A model generated the notes under the pieces. It did no database searches. It worked only from the letters and a program-made list of their open reading frames with translations, and had not been told where the DNA came from. Below, piece after piece: positions 49,022 through 62,517 of a stretch of DNA of 64,000 nt (position 1 is the stretch's first letter; every line of letters begins with the position of its first letter). The position numbers and the translations under genes are program-made. The DNA lies in the NCBI GenBank assembly GCA_017871115.1, contig JAFCIZ010000007.1, positions 868,001 through 932,000 of the forward strand, written 5' to 3'. This stretch comes from Cunninghamella blakesleeana (Eukaryota > Mucoromycota > Mucoromycetes > Mucorales > Cunninghamellaceae).

Positions 49022-49545
49022 GGTATATAGTTTTATATTTAATAATATTTTACAACTTTTTATGCATTATTCCAAGTTGAAAGAAAAATAAATCACGTGA
49101 ACTGGAACTTGAGTTTCAATAAAAGCAGTCTTGGCTGGATAATTTAAAAATAAAAAAAGCTCTACTTCCCCTTTCTCTTTTTAATTTTATTTTTCACATA
49201 TATATATATTTCTATTTTTTTTTTTTTTTTTTTTAAAAACGACTCGCGTTTTTTAGTTGATTACGAGACAACTTTTTTTAATTTATAATTGAATCAACTT
49301 TATTTTTATTAAAGTCAAAATACCCTCTTTTATTATATATATATATATATATAATTTGAATATATATATTATTCACCTACTATTTATTTTTATTTTCTTC
49401 CATCATTTAAACACTTAAAAACATTTTTTTTTCTTCTTTTCATTCTTTTATACATATTAATATATATTTTTATATATATATTTTTCTACTCCTCTTTCTT
49501 TTCCCTCTTTCAATTCTTTCATCCCTATAAATACATAATATAGAA
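48132..49545. promoter_or_regulatory. Divergent promoter region TM9SF / SWI3
   Basis: About 1.4 kb between head-to-head genes. (TA)n tracts (48160-48182, 48990-49017), a poly-T (49217-49234) and pyrimidine-rich leader before 49546. No ORF or RNA gene is supported. Confidence 0.45.
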
Positions 49546-52500
49546 ATGCAATCACCTAAACCGGTTATTGATTTTAATTTTTATGAACAACCAAGCACCA
49601 TATCATTTTTCGCCAATATTTTGGAAGATTTACAACAAGATTTAGATGATGAAGGGGTTGATGCAACTTTTACTGCTCCAGAACTAGCTTATTTTGTTGC
49701 TCGATTTCAACAGTTTCAGCAAGATGCGCTTGGAAAACAGGCTATTGGTCCTTTAAGAAAAAATACAACTTTTACCACCTTACCAGCTCGTATACCCTCA
49801 TCCTTTTTTCGAGTTGAATCATTAAATAAAGGTTCCCCTTTATATATTATATTACTTGCAGCATATTCTTTTCATTCAGATAAAGATATTAGTGATTGGC
49901 AATTTGATGCGCCTGATGAAAAGGACGTTTATTTGGAATTATTAACTTATATAAGGAAACGATTGGTTAGTTTTGGTATAGTAAATGCTCAACCTATCAT
50001 TGGATTCGATATAGACGTACCTAATGATTTAAAAGCTGAATTATCAACTATGGTGAAACATATGGAAGGTAAAAAAAAAAAAAAAAAATGGGATAAAGTA
50101 TAATAATATATACATGTAAAATAATATATACATACATACATACATACAAGTATGTAAATATAAATGATACAAGTAAAGGGATATATAAGAAGGTTATATA
50201 TAAATATTCAATTTACTCAGATTTATTATGATTTATCTATCTATTTATATAGGTCGTATTGTAGATGACTTAAATACCGCTACACATATTATTTACAATA
50301 ATGACGATCCTATTTTTGATTCTGAACAGCCTAGACCTTTCCAAGTAGAAGAAAAACATGGCTCAAGAGTATTATTACATTATTTTGGATTACCAAGTTC
50401 ATACGATTCATGGGTTTACGAAGGTGAATATAACGGTGATTTAGCACGTCCCATAGATACTTCTCTTCAATCATCACCATATCATTTAAAATTATCATGG
50501 ATTAAAGATTCTTATACCTACAATGAATGGATGAATACATCCGATTATCATTATGCTGATTATAAACAAAATTTTACAAACTCACTATCTAGCCTTAAAA
50601 GAACAATTAAGGAAGATGTACTAGATTCTCAAGATAGCCCATCCAAAAAAATAAAATCGCTGGATGAAGAAAATGGTACACCTTATGCAAATGGAAATGA
50701 TAATCATTCACCTGGATCCAATACAAAGCAACATGACAATGAAAAAAACAGTGATGAAAATAATGATGTCAATGGTGATGATGATGATGATGAGAACGAT
50801 GATGATGATGATGATGATGAGGATGATGGTAAAGTTGAAAAAGAAAAAGAAAAAAACTTAATAAAGGATGAACCAACTGATGTTACCACCAAATCGGATG
50901 AAATTCAATACAATGATAATGATAACATGAAAATAGATAGTAACAATGATGAAAATAAGAATACTGATAAAATTACTACAACGACCACTGAAAATAATAT
51001 AACAAAATATCAATCTATACAAACACATAATATCATTATACCTTCTTATGCATCGTGGTTTGAACTAAATAAAGTAAATGATATTGAATGTAAAAGTTTA
51101 CCAGAATTTTTTGACAGTAAAAGTAAATATAAAACACCCACTATTTATAAATCATATCGTGATTTCATGGTCAACAGCTACCGTATCAACCCATTGGAAT
51201 ACTTAACTATTACAGCCTGCCGACGTAATTTAATGGGGGATGTCTGCGCTATTATACGGGTACATTCATTTTTAGAACAATGGGGTCTTATAAATTATCA
51301 AGTAGATCCAACTTATAAATCTTCCTCTCTCAATATATCAGAAGACCAACAATTACGACTCGTACAAAGTAAATCCGTCATACCTATGTCACCACCTTTA
51401 TCCGCCACAGATTTAAATAGAGACTATAATATAACAGCAACAACTACAGCAGTGGTAGGTTCAGAATCAGAATTAGAAAAAAAAAAGAAATCCGAAGATA
51501 TAATAAAAGATGATATGAAAATGGACATTGATCAAAATGCTTCACCTCCTATATCGCCATCTAAGCAAGATCAAGATGACAACTCAATATTAAACACAAG
51601 TGAATTAAAAGATGATGGTAAGAAAAATAAAAATATTATATTACTACTACATTTGCAACAACAACAATAATAATAATAAATTGCATTCATTTATGTTTAT
51701 ACATATATATTTTGTTCTTTTTTAAAAAATAATAATATTATTTTTATTATATACTAGAATCAAAATCATCGAATAGTTCAGTCGTTTGTATCACATGTAA
51801 ATCGGACAATTTAAAATTATGGTATAAGCACTCTCAAAAAAAGGACATCTATTTATGTGAATCATGTTTGTTGGATGGGAAGTACTCTATGGAACTCAAC
51901 CCTTCCGATTTTATGAAAGAATTAGATGAAGAATCAACCAATATAGAAACATGGACAGAAGAAGAAAAAGCGTTATTATTAAAAGGATTAGACATATACT
52001 ATGATGATTGGAATAAAATATCAGATCATGTCAAAACAAAATCCCGTGATCAATGCATACTCTATTATTTGCGTTTACCAACACAGGATCCTTATATTAA
52101 TACAAAATTATCAGAGCTTGGAATGTTACAATTGGACCGTACTGAATCATCATCATTAAAAGATAACACCATTATGTCTACAGTAGCCTTTTTGGCTTCC
52201 ACAGTTAAACCTGAAGTAGCGGCTGCAGCAGCAGATTGTAAGCCTATGCATCTTGAAAGATCAACAAAATCCTCAGTAAAAGACGAAGAAATTGATGAGG
52301 GAAAAGAAAATATAGAAGAGACAGATGAAAAGAAAGATAGCCAAGATAATGAAAAGAAAAGTGCATCATTATCATCACCAAAAAATGAATTGAGAGACAT
52401 GTTGTACCAATTAATCAGAAATAAAATGGACCATTTTAAAATCAAAATAACTCAATATGAAGAAAAGGAATCCTTATTAGAAGAAGAACGAAGGAAATTA

Positions 52501-53049
52501 GAAAAAGAAAAGCATCAATTAAACCAAGATCAAATCAGCTTCCAAACTAAAATGAAATCTATTCGTCAAGAAATTATAAAACAAGGTGGTGATGATGATC
52601 AACGACAACAACATATAGAAACACAGCAACATTCAGATAAAATGAATGAAAACAATAATCATCTTTCTTCTTCCTCATCAGCAACTTCATTCAATTACCA
52701 AAATCCTCATGCAGGTATGACTCCCGCTGAAGTGCAACAACAACTGGCTGCTGCTGCTGCTGCTGCTGCCGCTAATGGTGGTAGCGGTAGTGGCACTAAT
52801 CACCCACCTAATAGACCTATGATGGGCGGTCAACAACAGCCACAACCACAACAACAGCCACAACCCATGTTTTTAAATCCTCACCAACAACAAAATTATA
52901 TGCAACAACGACTCCAACAACAACAAATGCAATTACATATGCAAATGCAAATGCAACAGCAACAGCAACAACAACAACAACAACAACAGCAACAGCAAGG
53001 TGGAAATCAATCAAATCAACCTCAAAATTTTAACATGATGTCATTATAA
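49546..53049 (+). CDS. SWI3: SWI3/RSC8/SMARCC chromatin-remodelling subunit
   Basis: Core scaffold subunit of SWI/SNF-type remodellers. Three exons: 49546..50068, 50253..51617 and 51758..53049, giving about 1059 aa. The N-terminal SMARCC module begins FYEQPSTISFFANILEDLQQ and includes GSRVLLHYFGLPSSYDSWVY. An acidic linker follows (poly-Asp/Glu, about residues 345-380). The SWIRM domain: IIPSYASWFELNKVNDIECK, SYRDFMVNSYRINPLEYLT, ACRRNLMGDVCAIIRVHSFL and EQWGLINYQVDP. Next is a ZZ-type finger (CITCKSDNLKLWYKHSQ, LCESCLLDG), then a SANT domain (WTEEEKALLLKGLDIYYDDW, ISDHVKTKSRDQCILYYLRL). A coiled coil (about residues 860-920) and a poly-Ala/poly-Gln tail complete the SMARCC order. Confidence 0.95.
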
Positions 53050-53293
53050 TAAAAATTATTATTGCTTTTCTTTTTTACCTTTATATTGTTATTATTATTA
53101 TTACTCTTTATTATTTCTCTCTTTCTTTTTTTTATTTTATTTTATTTTACATACATTTCCATTTATAAGTATATATATTTTTTATAATATACATATATAC
53201 ATCTACATAAATTTTCATATTACATATCATAAATAAATAAATTATTTGATATATTTATATTGATAATCACAAGCATATGTTTATTATTATTAT

Positions 53294-54873
53294 TTATGGA
53301 TTAAAAAAATTATTTCTCTTCAAAGCAATAGCAGTTTTATATGGAGCTGTGATAGGTGGTTGTAAAGGATCTAAAGGTGTATAACTGGATTGTAAAGGAT
53401 AAGTACGATCAGAATCATAGCCACTATAAATATGTATAAAGGTATATAAAGGTATAATTAGCGAAAAAATAATAAAAAATAGAGCGAATATCATATATGT
53501 GTATTTATAAACGTTACTTAATATCACCACAGGCAATATAAGGAACAATAGTTCGATTAGGGCCAACCAATTCATTTTTTATGTCTATGTATTAAATATA
53601 AAGAAAATGGTATAATTAGATATATTAGTATTATCCAAGGAAATATTAATATATCTATATATCACGTTGTATTTTACCATAATGCATATCTAGTAATGGA
53701 TTGGCCATAGTTGGTTTATAATCTTCTGGTGGTTTATAACCTTGACATACAATAAACGATTCTAAAAAGAAAAAAGAAATATATATATATATATATGAAT
53801 GCATTATATAAAATAAAAAACAGCAACTATCATTTTTTTTCTATTGTTATTATTTATTTATTTTTACCTATACTAGAATTACGAGAACTTCTTGGTTTAC
53901 TACAAGTTACATCAGGGAAAAAAATTTTAAGTTGAGAATATAAAAGGGTGATATCTTTGCCTCTAAAAATTTTTGCTACAAAAGTGCCACCAGGTCTTAA
54001 AACATGAGTTGTAATATTAAGAGCCTATATATATATAAATTAATAATAGAAAAAGAAATAAAAAAGAACGGTTGATGATATATGAGTATATGTCAATATA
54101 TACGTATATGTTCCATTTTTTTATTCTTTGATCCAGGATATTATTTACAGCTAATAATAATTGAGCTTGGATATATTCATCCATATCATGTAAACCAGTA
54201 ACATCGGGAGCCCCATCACAAATAACAATATCAGCTAACTGCCCTTCAAAATAACTAATGATTTCATCTGCTGTAGATTTCTTTGTAATATCTCCTTGAA
54301 TTTGAATAACTCCATCTAAAGGAGCCATGGCTTGAAGATCAACAGCTACTATCTTAGGCTCTTCTTCTTGTGGATTTTTTTCATGATTTTCTCTATAGTT
54401 TTATAAAGTAAATATTAAAATAAACATAAGCTTAGTGATTCATATCGATTGATTTAATTATTTTATTTATATGTATATGCATACATATTATTTTCTTTTT
54501 ATTTACTTTAATTTTTTTGTAAGTACTTGAGACCAACTTCCAGGTGCTGCACAAAGATCAACTGCTCGATGTACACCTAGATTAAAAAGAAAAGCATTAT
54601 ATTTTTAGATCGAATAGTTATATATTTTTAATAATAATCATAATAAATAATCACCTTCAAATAAATTGAATTCCTCGTCTAGTTGTAATAACTTGAAAGC
54701 ACTTCTTGCACGCCAACCTTGTTCTTTTGCCAATCTATAATACTATATATAAAAATAGGTATATAAATGAATAAACTTGTGTATATAATAACAATAATAA
54801 TACTAAATAAATAAAAATATATCTGATTTATATTATTTACCACATCACGTTTATCCTTGGAAGATTTACCCAT
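53294..54873 (-). CDS. TRM7: TRM7/FTSJ1 tRNA 2'-O-ribose methyltransferase
   Basis: SAM-dependent RrmJ/FtsJ-fold enzyme that methylates the anticodon loop (positions 32/34). The start at 54873 gives [20 protein letters not shown]. Then follow [13 protein letters not shown] (catalytic Lys), [14 protein letters not shown] (SAM site), [31 protein letters not shown] (catalytic Asp), [16 protein letters not shown] (second Lys) and [16 protein letters not shown] (Glu), completing the K-D-K-E tetrad. The C-terminus [31 protein letters not shown] is the diagnostic TRM7 tail, reached by splicing about 53428-53520. Seven exons or so. Reading the last part unspliced yields a false hydrophobic ORF (53294..53575). 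Confidence 0.93.
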
Positions 54874-55486
54874 TATTTATTATAGTTGATCGATATATGT
54901 TTTTTTTTTTTTTTTGAAGGAAAATAAAAAGGGAGAAAAAGAGCAAGAAAAAAAAAATGCGGGGCATGAATTTATTTATTTTTTTAAAAAAATATAAGCA
55001 CTTTTTTGATATAAAGTTGCTTTTTTATTGACCATTTTTAATCTTATTTATATTTTTATTTTCAATCTTAATATTACAACCAAATATATATATATATATA
55101 TTAATGACTTATATTGAATTAGTTAATTTTACATAATAAATAATTGTTTGCTATATCATTATAATTAATAAATGACTTCATTTATTAACTTTCATCTTGG
55201 ACCTTTTTTTTGATTAGATAATGGACTAACCTATAGTTTTGGTAAAGAAGATGAAATTATATGATTTGATAATTTTTTAAAAGCCGACCAAAAAATTATT
55301 TTTATATGAAATTTTTCTCAGTTATTCTTTCTCTTTCTTTTTTCTTTCACTCTTGTTTCTGTTTTTTATTTTTTATTTTATTTTTTGACTTTCTTCTTCA
55401 TTTTACCCCTTTTTAATCGGTCTTCTGCTTTATTTTATTTTATTTTTTAAAACTTTAATATCTAACACTTATAGTTAATAATAATA
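54874..55486. promoter_or_regulatory. Divergent promoter region TRM7 / DOT1
   Basis: About 610 bp, AT-rich, with pyrimidine tracts (55320-55450) leading into DOT1. No specific motif claimed. Confidence 0.4.
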
Positions 55487-57441
55487 ATGAGTATTAGAAA
55501 TAAATTATATTTATTGTCAGAGTCTGAACAAAAGGATAAATTACTGAATATGACAATCAATGGATTATCAACTTCATCTTCTACTACTGGATCTACAACG
55601 TCAAATTCAAGTATTATTAATAATAATAAACGTAGATTATCTTCTACCCCTTCTAATACTAGTCTAAATAATACACCTGTTAAAAAATCTCGATCTTCTA
55701 GAACAATCACTCATTCTGAACGTATGGTAAGAGCAACCAAATCAAAGTATCGACCTTGTAAGTATTAATTGTTATTGTTTCAAATAATAATAAAAAATAA
55801 TTGAAACACTATTTCCCTTATTTATATATATATAATCCAACTTTTAAACTGATTTCCTTTTCCTTTTCCTTATTCCTTTTTTATCGCAGTCTTTGTTCAA
55901 TCAACTGAAGATTCTACTGATTCACCAAGATCATCACCACTAAAAGATGATCATGTCCTTACTTTGGAATACCCATATAAAAATGAAAAAGAAAAGTAAG
56001 TATATGTATATAATTTTTATCGTTATTATTACTATTACTATTATTATTATTATGAATATGAATATATATGGAATAATATATTAATATTCTCTTCTGCATT
56101 TCCTTTTATTGTTTATTTATTTATTTATTTATTTATTATATAGTTTTTTATTATTAAAACCTATCAAATTAAACCCAAGACAAGATGATGTAGAAGAAGA
56201 TCCTGACGAGTACAACCCAGTTAACGATGTCTATCAAACAGCATTTTTTATTTATGAAGATTATTTGACACCTAGCCAACAAGAATTACTTGGAGATGCA
56301 TCACAAGGGATCATGCGTAATTTAACAAAATATCGAAATCGCCGTAATGGACCTGGATTTGCTCATGCAGTTCACGAGTTTAATAAAGTTATTAAGGATT
56401 TGAAAGAAAAAGGGGAAATAGCGGTTAATGCTAAAGCTATGGGTCATCCTAGTTATGATTTAACTTGTCATATTTTATATCAAGTGTATTCTCGTACTGT
56501 AGCTCATCAAGCAGATGAACTTAATAACTATCAAGGTAAATTTGCAAACATATATATAAGGGAAATAGTACCAAAAAAAATAAAAATAAAGGATATATAC
56601 AAAGTAAAAATAGATTAATGAAATTAAATGTAAATATATGGATCATTATTACTTACCAATATAAACATACAATTACTCTTTCATTATATATGCATATATA
56701 TATCTCTTAGCATTTTCAAATTATGTGTATGGAGAAATTAATGCATCTTTAGTCAATGAATTTATTAGTAAGACCAATATCACCTCAGAAAGTGTATTTA
56801 TGGATTTAGGATGTGGAATAGGAAATGTTGTGTTACAGGTAGCAGCACAAACTGGGTGTGAATCATATGGCATTGAAATCATGGAAACTCCTTGTAAATT
56901 TGCAAAAAGACAATTAAAGGAATACGCCGCAAGAATGAAGTACGCTGACTCTTTTCATTATTATTATATGAAATAAGAAATAAAAGAGAAAGAAGAATAA
57001 AGTAAACTAATCTATTTATCTATTTTATTTTTATTTTATAGGGCATGGTGCTTACCAACAGGAAAAGTGCATTTTAGACACGGTGATTTTTTAGATACAG
57101 CAGCAAATGATATGTACACAACATTAAAACGTGCAGATGTATTACTAGTGAACAACTATGCTTTTGATGCCAAAACAAACCATGCGTTAGCACAAATGTT
57201 TTTAGATCTTCGGGATGGGACCAAGATCATCTCTCTTAAATCCTTTGTACCAAAACATCACAAAATCAATCAACGTACTGTCAATATGCCAGAATCCATT
57301 TTAAAAGTAAAAGAATATGAATATTTCTCAGAAGCTGTTAGCTGGACAAACAATTCAGGAGTGTATTATATTGCTACTGTGGATAGAACTAGATTAAAAC
57401 CTTTTTATGATGCTATGTATGGCAATGTAATTAAATCTTAG
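55487..57441 (+). CDS. DOT1: DOT1 histone H3 lysine-79 methyltransferase
   Basis: Non-SET histone methyltransferase. Five exons, each junction in frame (for example CAA G|CA TTT TCA at 56536/56711, and AA|G GCA TGG at 56938/57042). The N-terminus is Ser/Thr-rich with basic patches (NNNKRRLSS, VKKSRSSR), expected to contact nucleosomal DNA. Catalytic fold: YNPVNDVYQTAFFIYEDYL, YDLTCHILYQVYSRTVAHQ, NYVYGEINASLVNEFI, the SAM motif FMDLGCGIGNVVLQVAAQTG followed by CESYGIEIMETP, FRHGDFLDTA, VLLVNNYAFDAKTN and AVSWTNNSGVYYIATVDR. These are the DOT1 signature loops (VYGE, DLGCGIGN, NNYAFD, SWT). Ends at 57441 after KPFYDAMYGNVIKS. Confidence 0.95.
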
Positions 57442-57756
57442 ACAAACAAACACAAAATATATTTATCTTTTTTATTATTACTACTACTACTAATACTACT
57501 ACTACTACTACTATTCCTATTATTTTTATTTTTATTTTTCAAAAAAAATACATTACTTACATAGTGTAATTTATTTTATTATATATATATATATCTTTGT
57601 AAATTTTATAATTATAATTAAAAAGAAAAAAAAATATTAAGTAAATGAGTAATAATGATAATAAGTAATAACACTAATTAAATATATAAAGTAATAATTA
57701 AAACGTACAAATAATATTAATAAACAAGTGAATAATTAAAAAAAAAAGAGGAAATT
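57442..57756. other. Convergent intergenic region
   Basis: About 315 bp between DOT1 and the four-TM gene. Contains a (CTA)n tract at 57478-57510. No gene. Confidence 0.45.
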
Positions 57757-58661
57757 TTAATCTTTTCTACTACGTAAACAAGATAAACCACCAAAGAGAT
57801 CCCAAAGCATATTGATAACATAGGAAATGAAAAGACTTAACAAAAAGAATTTACCAGTATTATGGAAGTTACACCTATTTTTTTTTAAAAAAAAGAGAGT
57901 GAGATTAAAAATTAATTCTTATCAATCGATCATCTTTTTCATAATTTTTTGTTTTATATATTTATTTATTTATTTATTTATAATTATTATTTCTTACCAT
58001 CCATTATAATAAGAAGGAGGACAGTTATAACTTGCGAACTGGTAGAAACTCGAAACACCGAACAATGCAGCCAATGCAGCATCAACTGCAAATAAGATTG
58101 GGCGTTTCATTTTACCATTATTATTGGAACCAAATCTTCGTGATAAATAAATAAAAATCATAAAAGCGGCCCATAAAAAGGCAACCAAATCAATAGCATA
58201 TGTATAGTATTGTAACTTAGCATCTTCAAAAATAAATGGGACGCCAGAATACTAAAAAAGAAAAAGATAAATAGAGCATTAATATAAGTGGATTTGATTT
58301 ACTTATCAATTTATTTATTTATATTTATATTTATAAACAATCAACAAATAGAAAAAGATAAACATTTTATACTTACAGGAGTAGCACCATATTGGAAACC
58401 AAAACAACCTACTGGGGCCAATAATTGCCAAAAACGAATTAATAAACGACCTTTATTTGGTCTATGACGTTCTGTGGGCGTAACAGCTTCCACATCTTTT
58501 TTATCAGTGGAGGATGAAGATGAGGTTTTTTCTTCTGTTTGGCTTTGTTCCGTGGTAGTTGTAGTACTAGTTATGATTGGCTGTTCTGTTTTCTCTTCCA
58601 CCATTCTTGTTTCAGTAATAACAAATTCTTCAGTTTTACCACCGCTAGTAGGATTTGACAT
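57757..58661 (-). CDS. Four-TM MARVEL-like membrane protein
   Basis: Three to four exons: 58661 to about 58378, 58253 to about 57998, and about 57870..57757, in frame (TATPYSGVPF and NGW|CNFHNTG junctions). A hydrophilic N-terminus of about 75 residues, rich in Thr/Ser/Glu, is followed by four hydrophobic segments: RFWQLLAPVGCFGFQYG, IDLVAFLWAAFMIFIYL, PILFAVDAALAALFGVSSFY and KFFLLSLFISYVINMLWDLF. The loop before the last segment carries two Cys (YNCPPSYYNGWC). The size and spacing suggest a MARVEL-type fungal plasma-membrane protein, but no exact family is recognised. It ends SCLRSRKD at 57757. Confidence 0.7.
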
Positions 58662-59178
58662 GTTTGAATATTATTTATATGTTTATTTTTCTTGAAAAAA
58701 AAAAAGTATTAAAAAGAGAAAAAAAAAGAGAGAAAAAAAAGATGATAAAAAAAAACGATATGAATTTATATCTTTTTTTAATAAAAAAAAATTTTTTTTG
58801 ATCTGAATCACAATATATGTATACTTTTATATTCACTTGCATGTCATCGACGATCACAAAAAAAGACGGAGTAAGAAGTGAACTTGCTTTAAAACAAATA
58901 CATCGCCGAGTCATTTTTTATTTTTTTTCTTCACACAAAAATAAAATAGTTGAAACGAGAGCGGGTTTTAAACCTTAACAATTTTTTAATTTTATTGGGT
59001 AACTAATTCCTAAATTGCGTAAATTTCTCACTACGGCTGTTTTTTTACTTCTTCTTTTCTTTTTTACTACTTTTTTACTTTTTTTTATTGATAAACACTT
59101 CTTCTTTTATTAATCTCATTTACTAGCATCTAGAAAGTTATTTTATTATTTATCAAACATATATATATAATATATAAA
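58662..59178. promoter_or_regulatory. Divergent promoter region MARVEL-like / alkaline phosphatase
   Basis: About 515 bp of AT-rich DNA with A- and T-runs. No supported motif. Confidence 0.4.
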
Positions 59179-61716
59179 ATGGCTTCTGATAAAAATTATA
59201 GCTCTATCCCTACAGACGACTATACTTATGTAAAACCACCTCCTGTTACTAAGGTATCCAAACTTTATTTTACTTCGTACATATAAATTATTTTGCTTAT
59301 CTAAAAAAGTTTAAGTAAAAAAAATGTAAGAAAAAGCTATGTTAATAAATGAATATATGCTTTTTCTTCTTTTTTAATGTTATATTATAGAATTCAAAAA
59401 AGAAATACCTTTTAGGAGGTATTATTGGTACTATTTTAATTAGTTCCGTTTTTTTATTGACCACTAGAGGTAAAAAAACATTTGTTTTTTGTTTATTTAT
59501 TATTTATTTATTTATATATATATGTATATATATACGCATATGCGATGTTTTTTTTTATCAATCCCGTCTATCTATTTTATGCACTTGATAAAAACGATAA
59601 TTATCAAACTCTCACTCACTCAAATATATATATATATAGATGTAGAAGTAACTTCTCACAAACGCAATGTAATTATGATGATTAGTGATGGATTTGGTCC
59701 TGCATCAGAAACTTATGCTCGTCAATATCATCAATGGCGTGAAGGATTAGAACCTAAACAATCTAAATTACCATTGGATGAAATTCATGTTGGTCATAGT
59801 CGTACTCAAAGTTCAAGTAGTTTAGTAACTGATAGTGCTGCCGGAGCAACTGCTTTTTCTTGTGGATTAAAGTCTTATAATGGTGCTATTGGTGGTAAAA
59901 AAAAATAATGACAAAATAAAATAAAAAGGCAATCAATCATAATTAAATTAAAGGAAGGGAGAAGAGATTGGATTTTAACAAAATATCTTTATTTTATTTT
60001 ATCTTTGATTTTATATTAGTGGATCCATCTCAAGCACCATGTGGTACAGTCCTTGAATCTGCTAAACATCATCATAATATGTTAACAGGTCTAGTCGTCA
60101 CATCACGTATTACGCATGCTACCCCTGCTGCTTTTTCAGCTCATGTGGCCTGGCGGGATTGGGAACCTCTTATTGCAGAACAACAAATTGGTTATAATCC
60201 TTTAGGCCGATCTGTGGATTTAATGTTCGGTGGGGGTGCCTGTGAATTTACAAGTAACCAGACCGAAGGTAGTTGTCGTAGCGATAACCGTGATTTATTC
60301 AAAGAAGCTGAAGAGAAATTTGGTTGGACAGTTAAACGTACTCGTCAAGAATTTGATGCTATTGATCCTAAACACCCTCAATTACCATTAATGAATATCT
60401 TCACCCCCTCTGTAATTATTTTTAAAAATGAAAAAGAAATGGAAAAGAATATTAACCTTATACACTCATCTTCATTTTCTTTCTATTTATGATTAATTTA
60501 GCATATGTCTTATGAAATTGATAGAAATCCATCTAAGGAACCTTCCCTTAAAGAAATGGTTACCAAGGCTTTATCTATTCTTTCTAAGCAAACTGAACAT
60601 TCTGATCAAGGCTTCTTTTTAATGATTGAAGGAAGTCGCATTGATATGGCAGCTCATTCGTAAGTACATTTTCTTTACCTCATCTTTTTTAAAAGCTTTT
60701 TAAATATTAATTTATATTCCTTTCCATTTTAGTAACGATCCTGCAGCTCATGTTCATGATATTTTGGAATACCATCAAACTGCTGAAGTAGTTAAAGAAT
60801 TTGTTCGTAAACATCCTAATACCGTTGTGATTTCCACGAGTGATCATGAAACAGGTGGTTTAACTGTTGGTAGACAAGTTGGTGAAGACTACCCTGAATA
60901 TAAGTGGTAATAAAAAAATACTATATATGTATAGGAGTGATATCATTTTATTCATTGTGTGTGTGGGAAACTAAAAATTTTTTAAATTTTTTTTATGCAA
61001 CTATATAAATATATATATAATAGGAATCCTGAAGTTATTAGCCGTGTAACTAATTCATCTGAAGTCCTAGCTACTGAATGGGCCAAAGCTATAGAAGCTA
61101 ATACTGCTACCGATGGTTATTTAATTAAAGAAATAATTAAAAATGGTCTTGGCGTAGATGACCCAACAAAAGAAGAAATTGAACGAGTAAAATCATGGAA
61201 GGATAGCGGTAGATCAATTGAAGTATTAATGACTTATTTCTCTGATATAGTTAGCCGTCGTGCTTTAATTGGCGTAAGTTTCTTATTAAAAAAATCATTT
61301 TTTAATGATAATAATAGTGATGATGAGCCGAAAAAAATAATATAATAATATTCCTTGCTTTATTACTGTTATTATTTATTCATTAATACAGTGGACTACT
61401 TGGGGACATACCGCCGTAGATGTTAACTTATATGCAATGGGACCACATACTAAGAAATTAAGAGGCAGTCATGAAAATACTGAAATTGGTGATTTTATCA
61501 GTGGATTTTTGAACCTTGATTTAGATGATATAACTAAAAAATTAAATAGGTACGTAAATCCATTTATATCATATATTTATACATTGAAAAACAATAATAC
61601 TAATAATAATAACTGTACTTTTATTTCATGTCCATAGTGACGATTCATTGAAAGAACAATCTGCTCCTATTGATTATACCAAAATGATATCTGAACATCA
61701 ACGTCATCATGATTAA
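59179..61716 (+). CDS. PHO8: Vacuolar (repressible) alkaline phosphatase
   Basis: Metal-dependent phosphomonoesterase, type II membrane protein. Exon 1 at 59179 encodes the short cytosolic tail MASDKNYSSIPTDDYTYVKP; exon 2 gives the anchor KKKYLLGGIIGTILISSVFL. Catalytic fold: NVIMMISDGFGPASET (metal Asp), SSSLVTDSAAGATAFSCG (nucleophile Ser in D-S-A), GLVVTSRITHATPAAFSAHV, QGFFLMIEGSRIDMAAHS, VVISTSDHETGGLT and WTTWGHTAVDVNLYAMGP. These hold the Zn/Mg ligands of the E. coli PhoA/yeast Pho8 family. Nine or so exons, all checked junctions in frame. Length about 550 aa, like Pho8. It ends QRHHD at 61716. Substrates in the vacuole and regulation by phosphate are known for yeast Pho8, inferred here. 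Confidence 0.94.
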
Positions 61717-62517
61717 TTTTTTTTTATTTGATTTTATTATTATTGGTTTCAATACAGTATATAATCGTCGTCTATCTTTTTTAATTTTGTTTTTTACAAG
61801 TTTTATCTATATAGTATATTACGTAGTATTTTTCTCAAATAAATTGTTTCTGGAATAAAAAATAGGAAAGTCAATGATCTTAATTGAAATTTATTACTTT
61901 TTTTCTTATTTTTGGTTTTTCACAATCATTATACGAATGATAAAAAAGAAGTGGCATTTAAATATAACGTATTCTAATAAAATACTTTGTTGTCATATTT
62001 ATAAAAAAAAAAGTTGAAAGTACTAAATACTATTTAAATATGTAAAATTAGTAAAAACTATAACAAAAAACAGTTTTACCTCCACTTTTATAGTTAACAT
62101 TCATTATTTCAACAAGAGTTAGGTCTGGTTGTATAATCATTATATGTGTCGAGAGAATTGTTAAAGAGAGCTGCTTCTTCAGGATGCAAATATGATCAAT
62201 TACTTCTATAGAGTACATACTCACGTATAGCAAGGCTAAGTAAGCAAGAAAAAGGGCAAAGGTGCATCAGAGAAGCGATATTGATATAAAAACGCTTTAA
62301 ACGTCTATATTTGTCTCATTAGGTATTTATCCATTTGTAACAACTGAAGAAATGGTTGCAAGTCATTCAGTAACATAAGAATAGAATCTACCTGTATGGG
62401 GCAAAATTATTTTTATATTTTTGTACTTTTTCATAATCCCATTTAATAACATATGCAAAATAGTATGTGTGAAATCGAATGAATAGTTTAAAACGGTGAT
62501 GATAAAAGACCTTCCGT
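61717..62517. other. Intergenic, no gene recognised
   Basis: Phosphatase 3' end and further sequence. A minus-strand ORF of 61 codons (62048..62233) has no coding signature that I can support; it may belong to the decayed gene at 62518. Confidence 0.4.

Noticed and set aside
50664..50892. ORFs of poly-Met or poly-Ser in both strands
   Set aside because: Shadows of the GAT-repeat acidic linker of SWI3.
52817..53014. Minus-strand Val/Ala-rich ORF
   Set aside because: Antisense of the CAA-repeat poly-Gln tail of SWI3.
53294..53575. A separate 93-aa two-TM protein on the minus strand
   Set aside because: Its second half is the TRM7 C-terminus ([10 protein letters not shown]). The first half is TRM7 exon ([13 protein letters not shown]) read in the wrong frame plus the intron.
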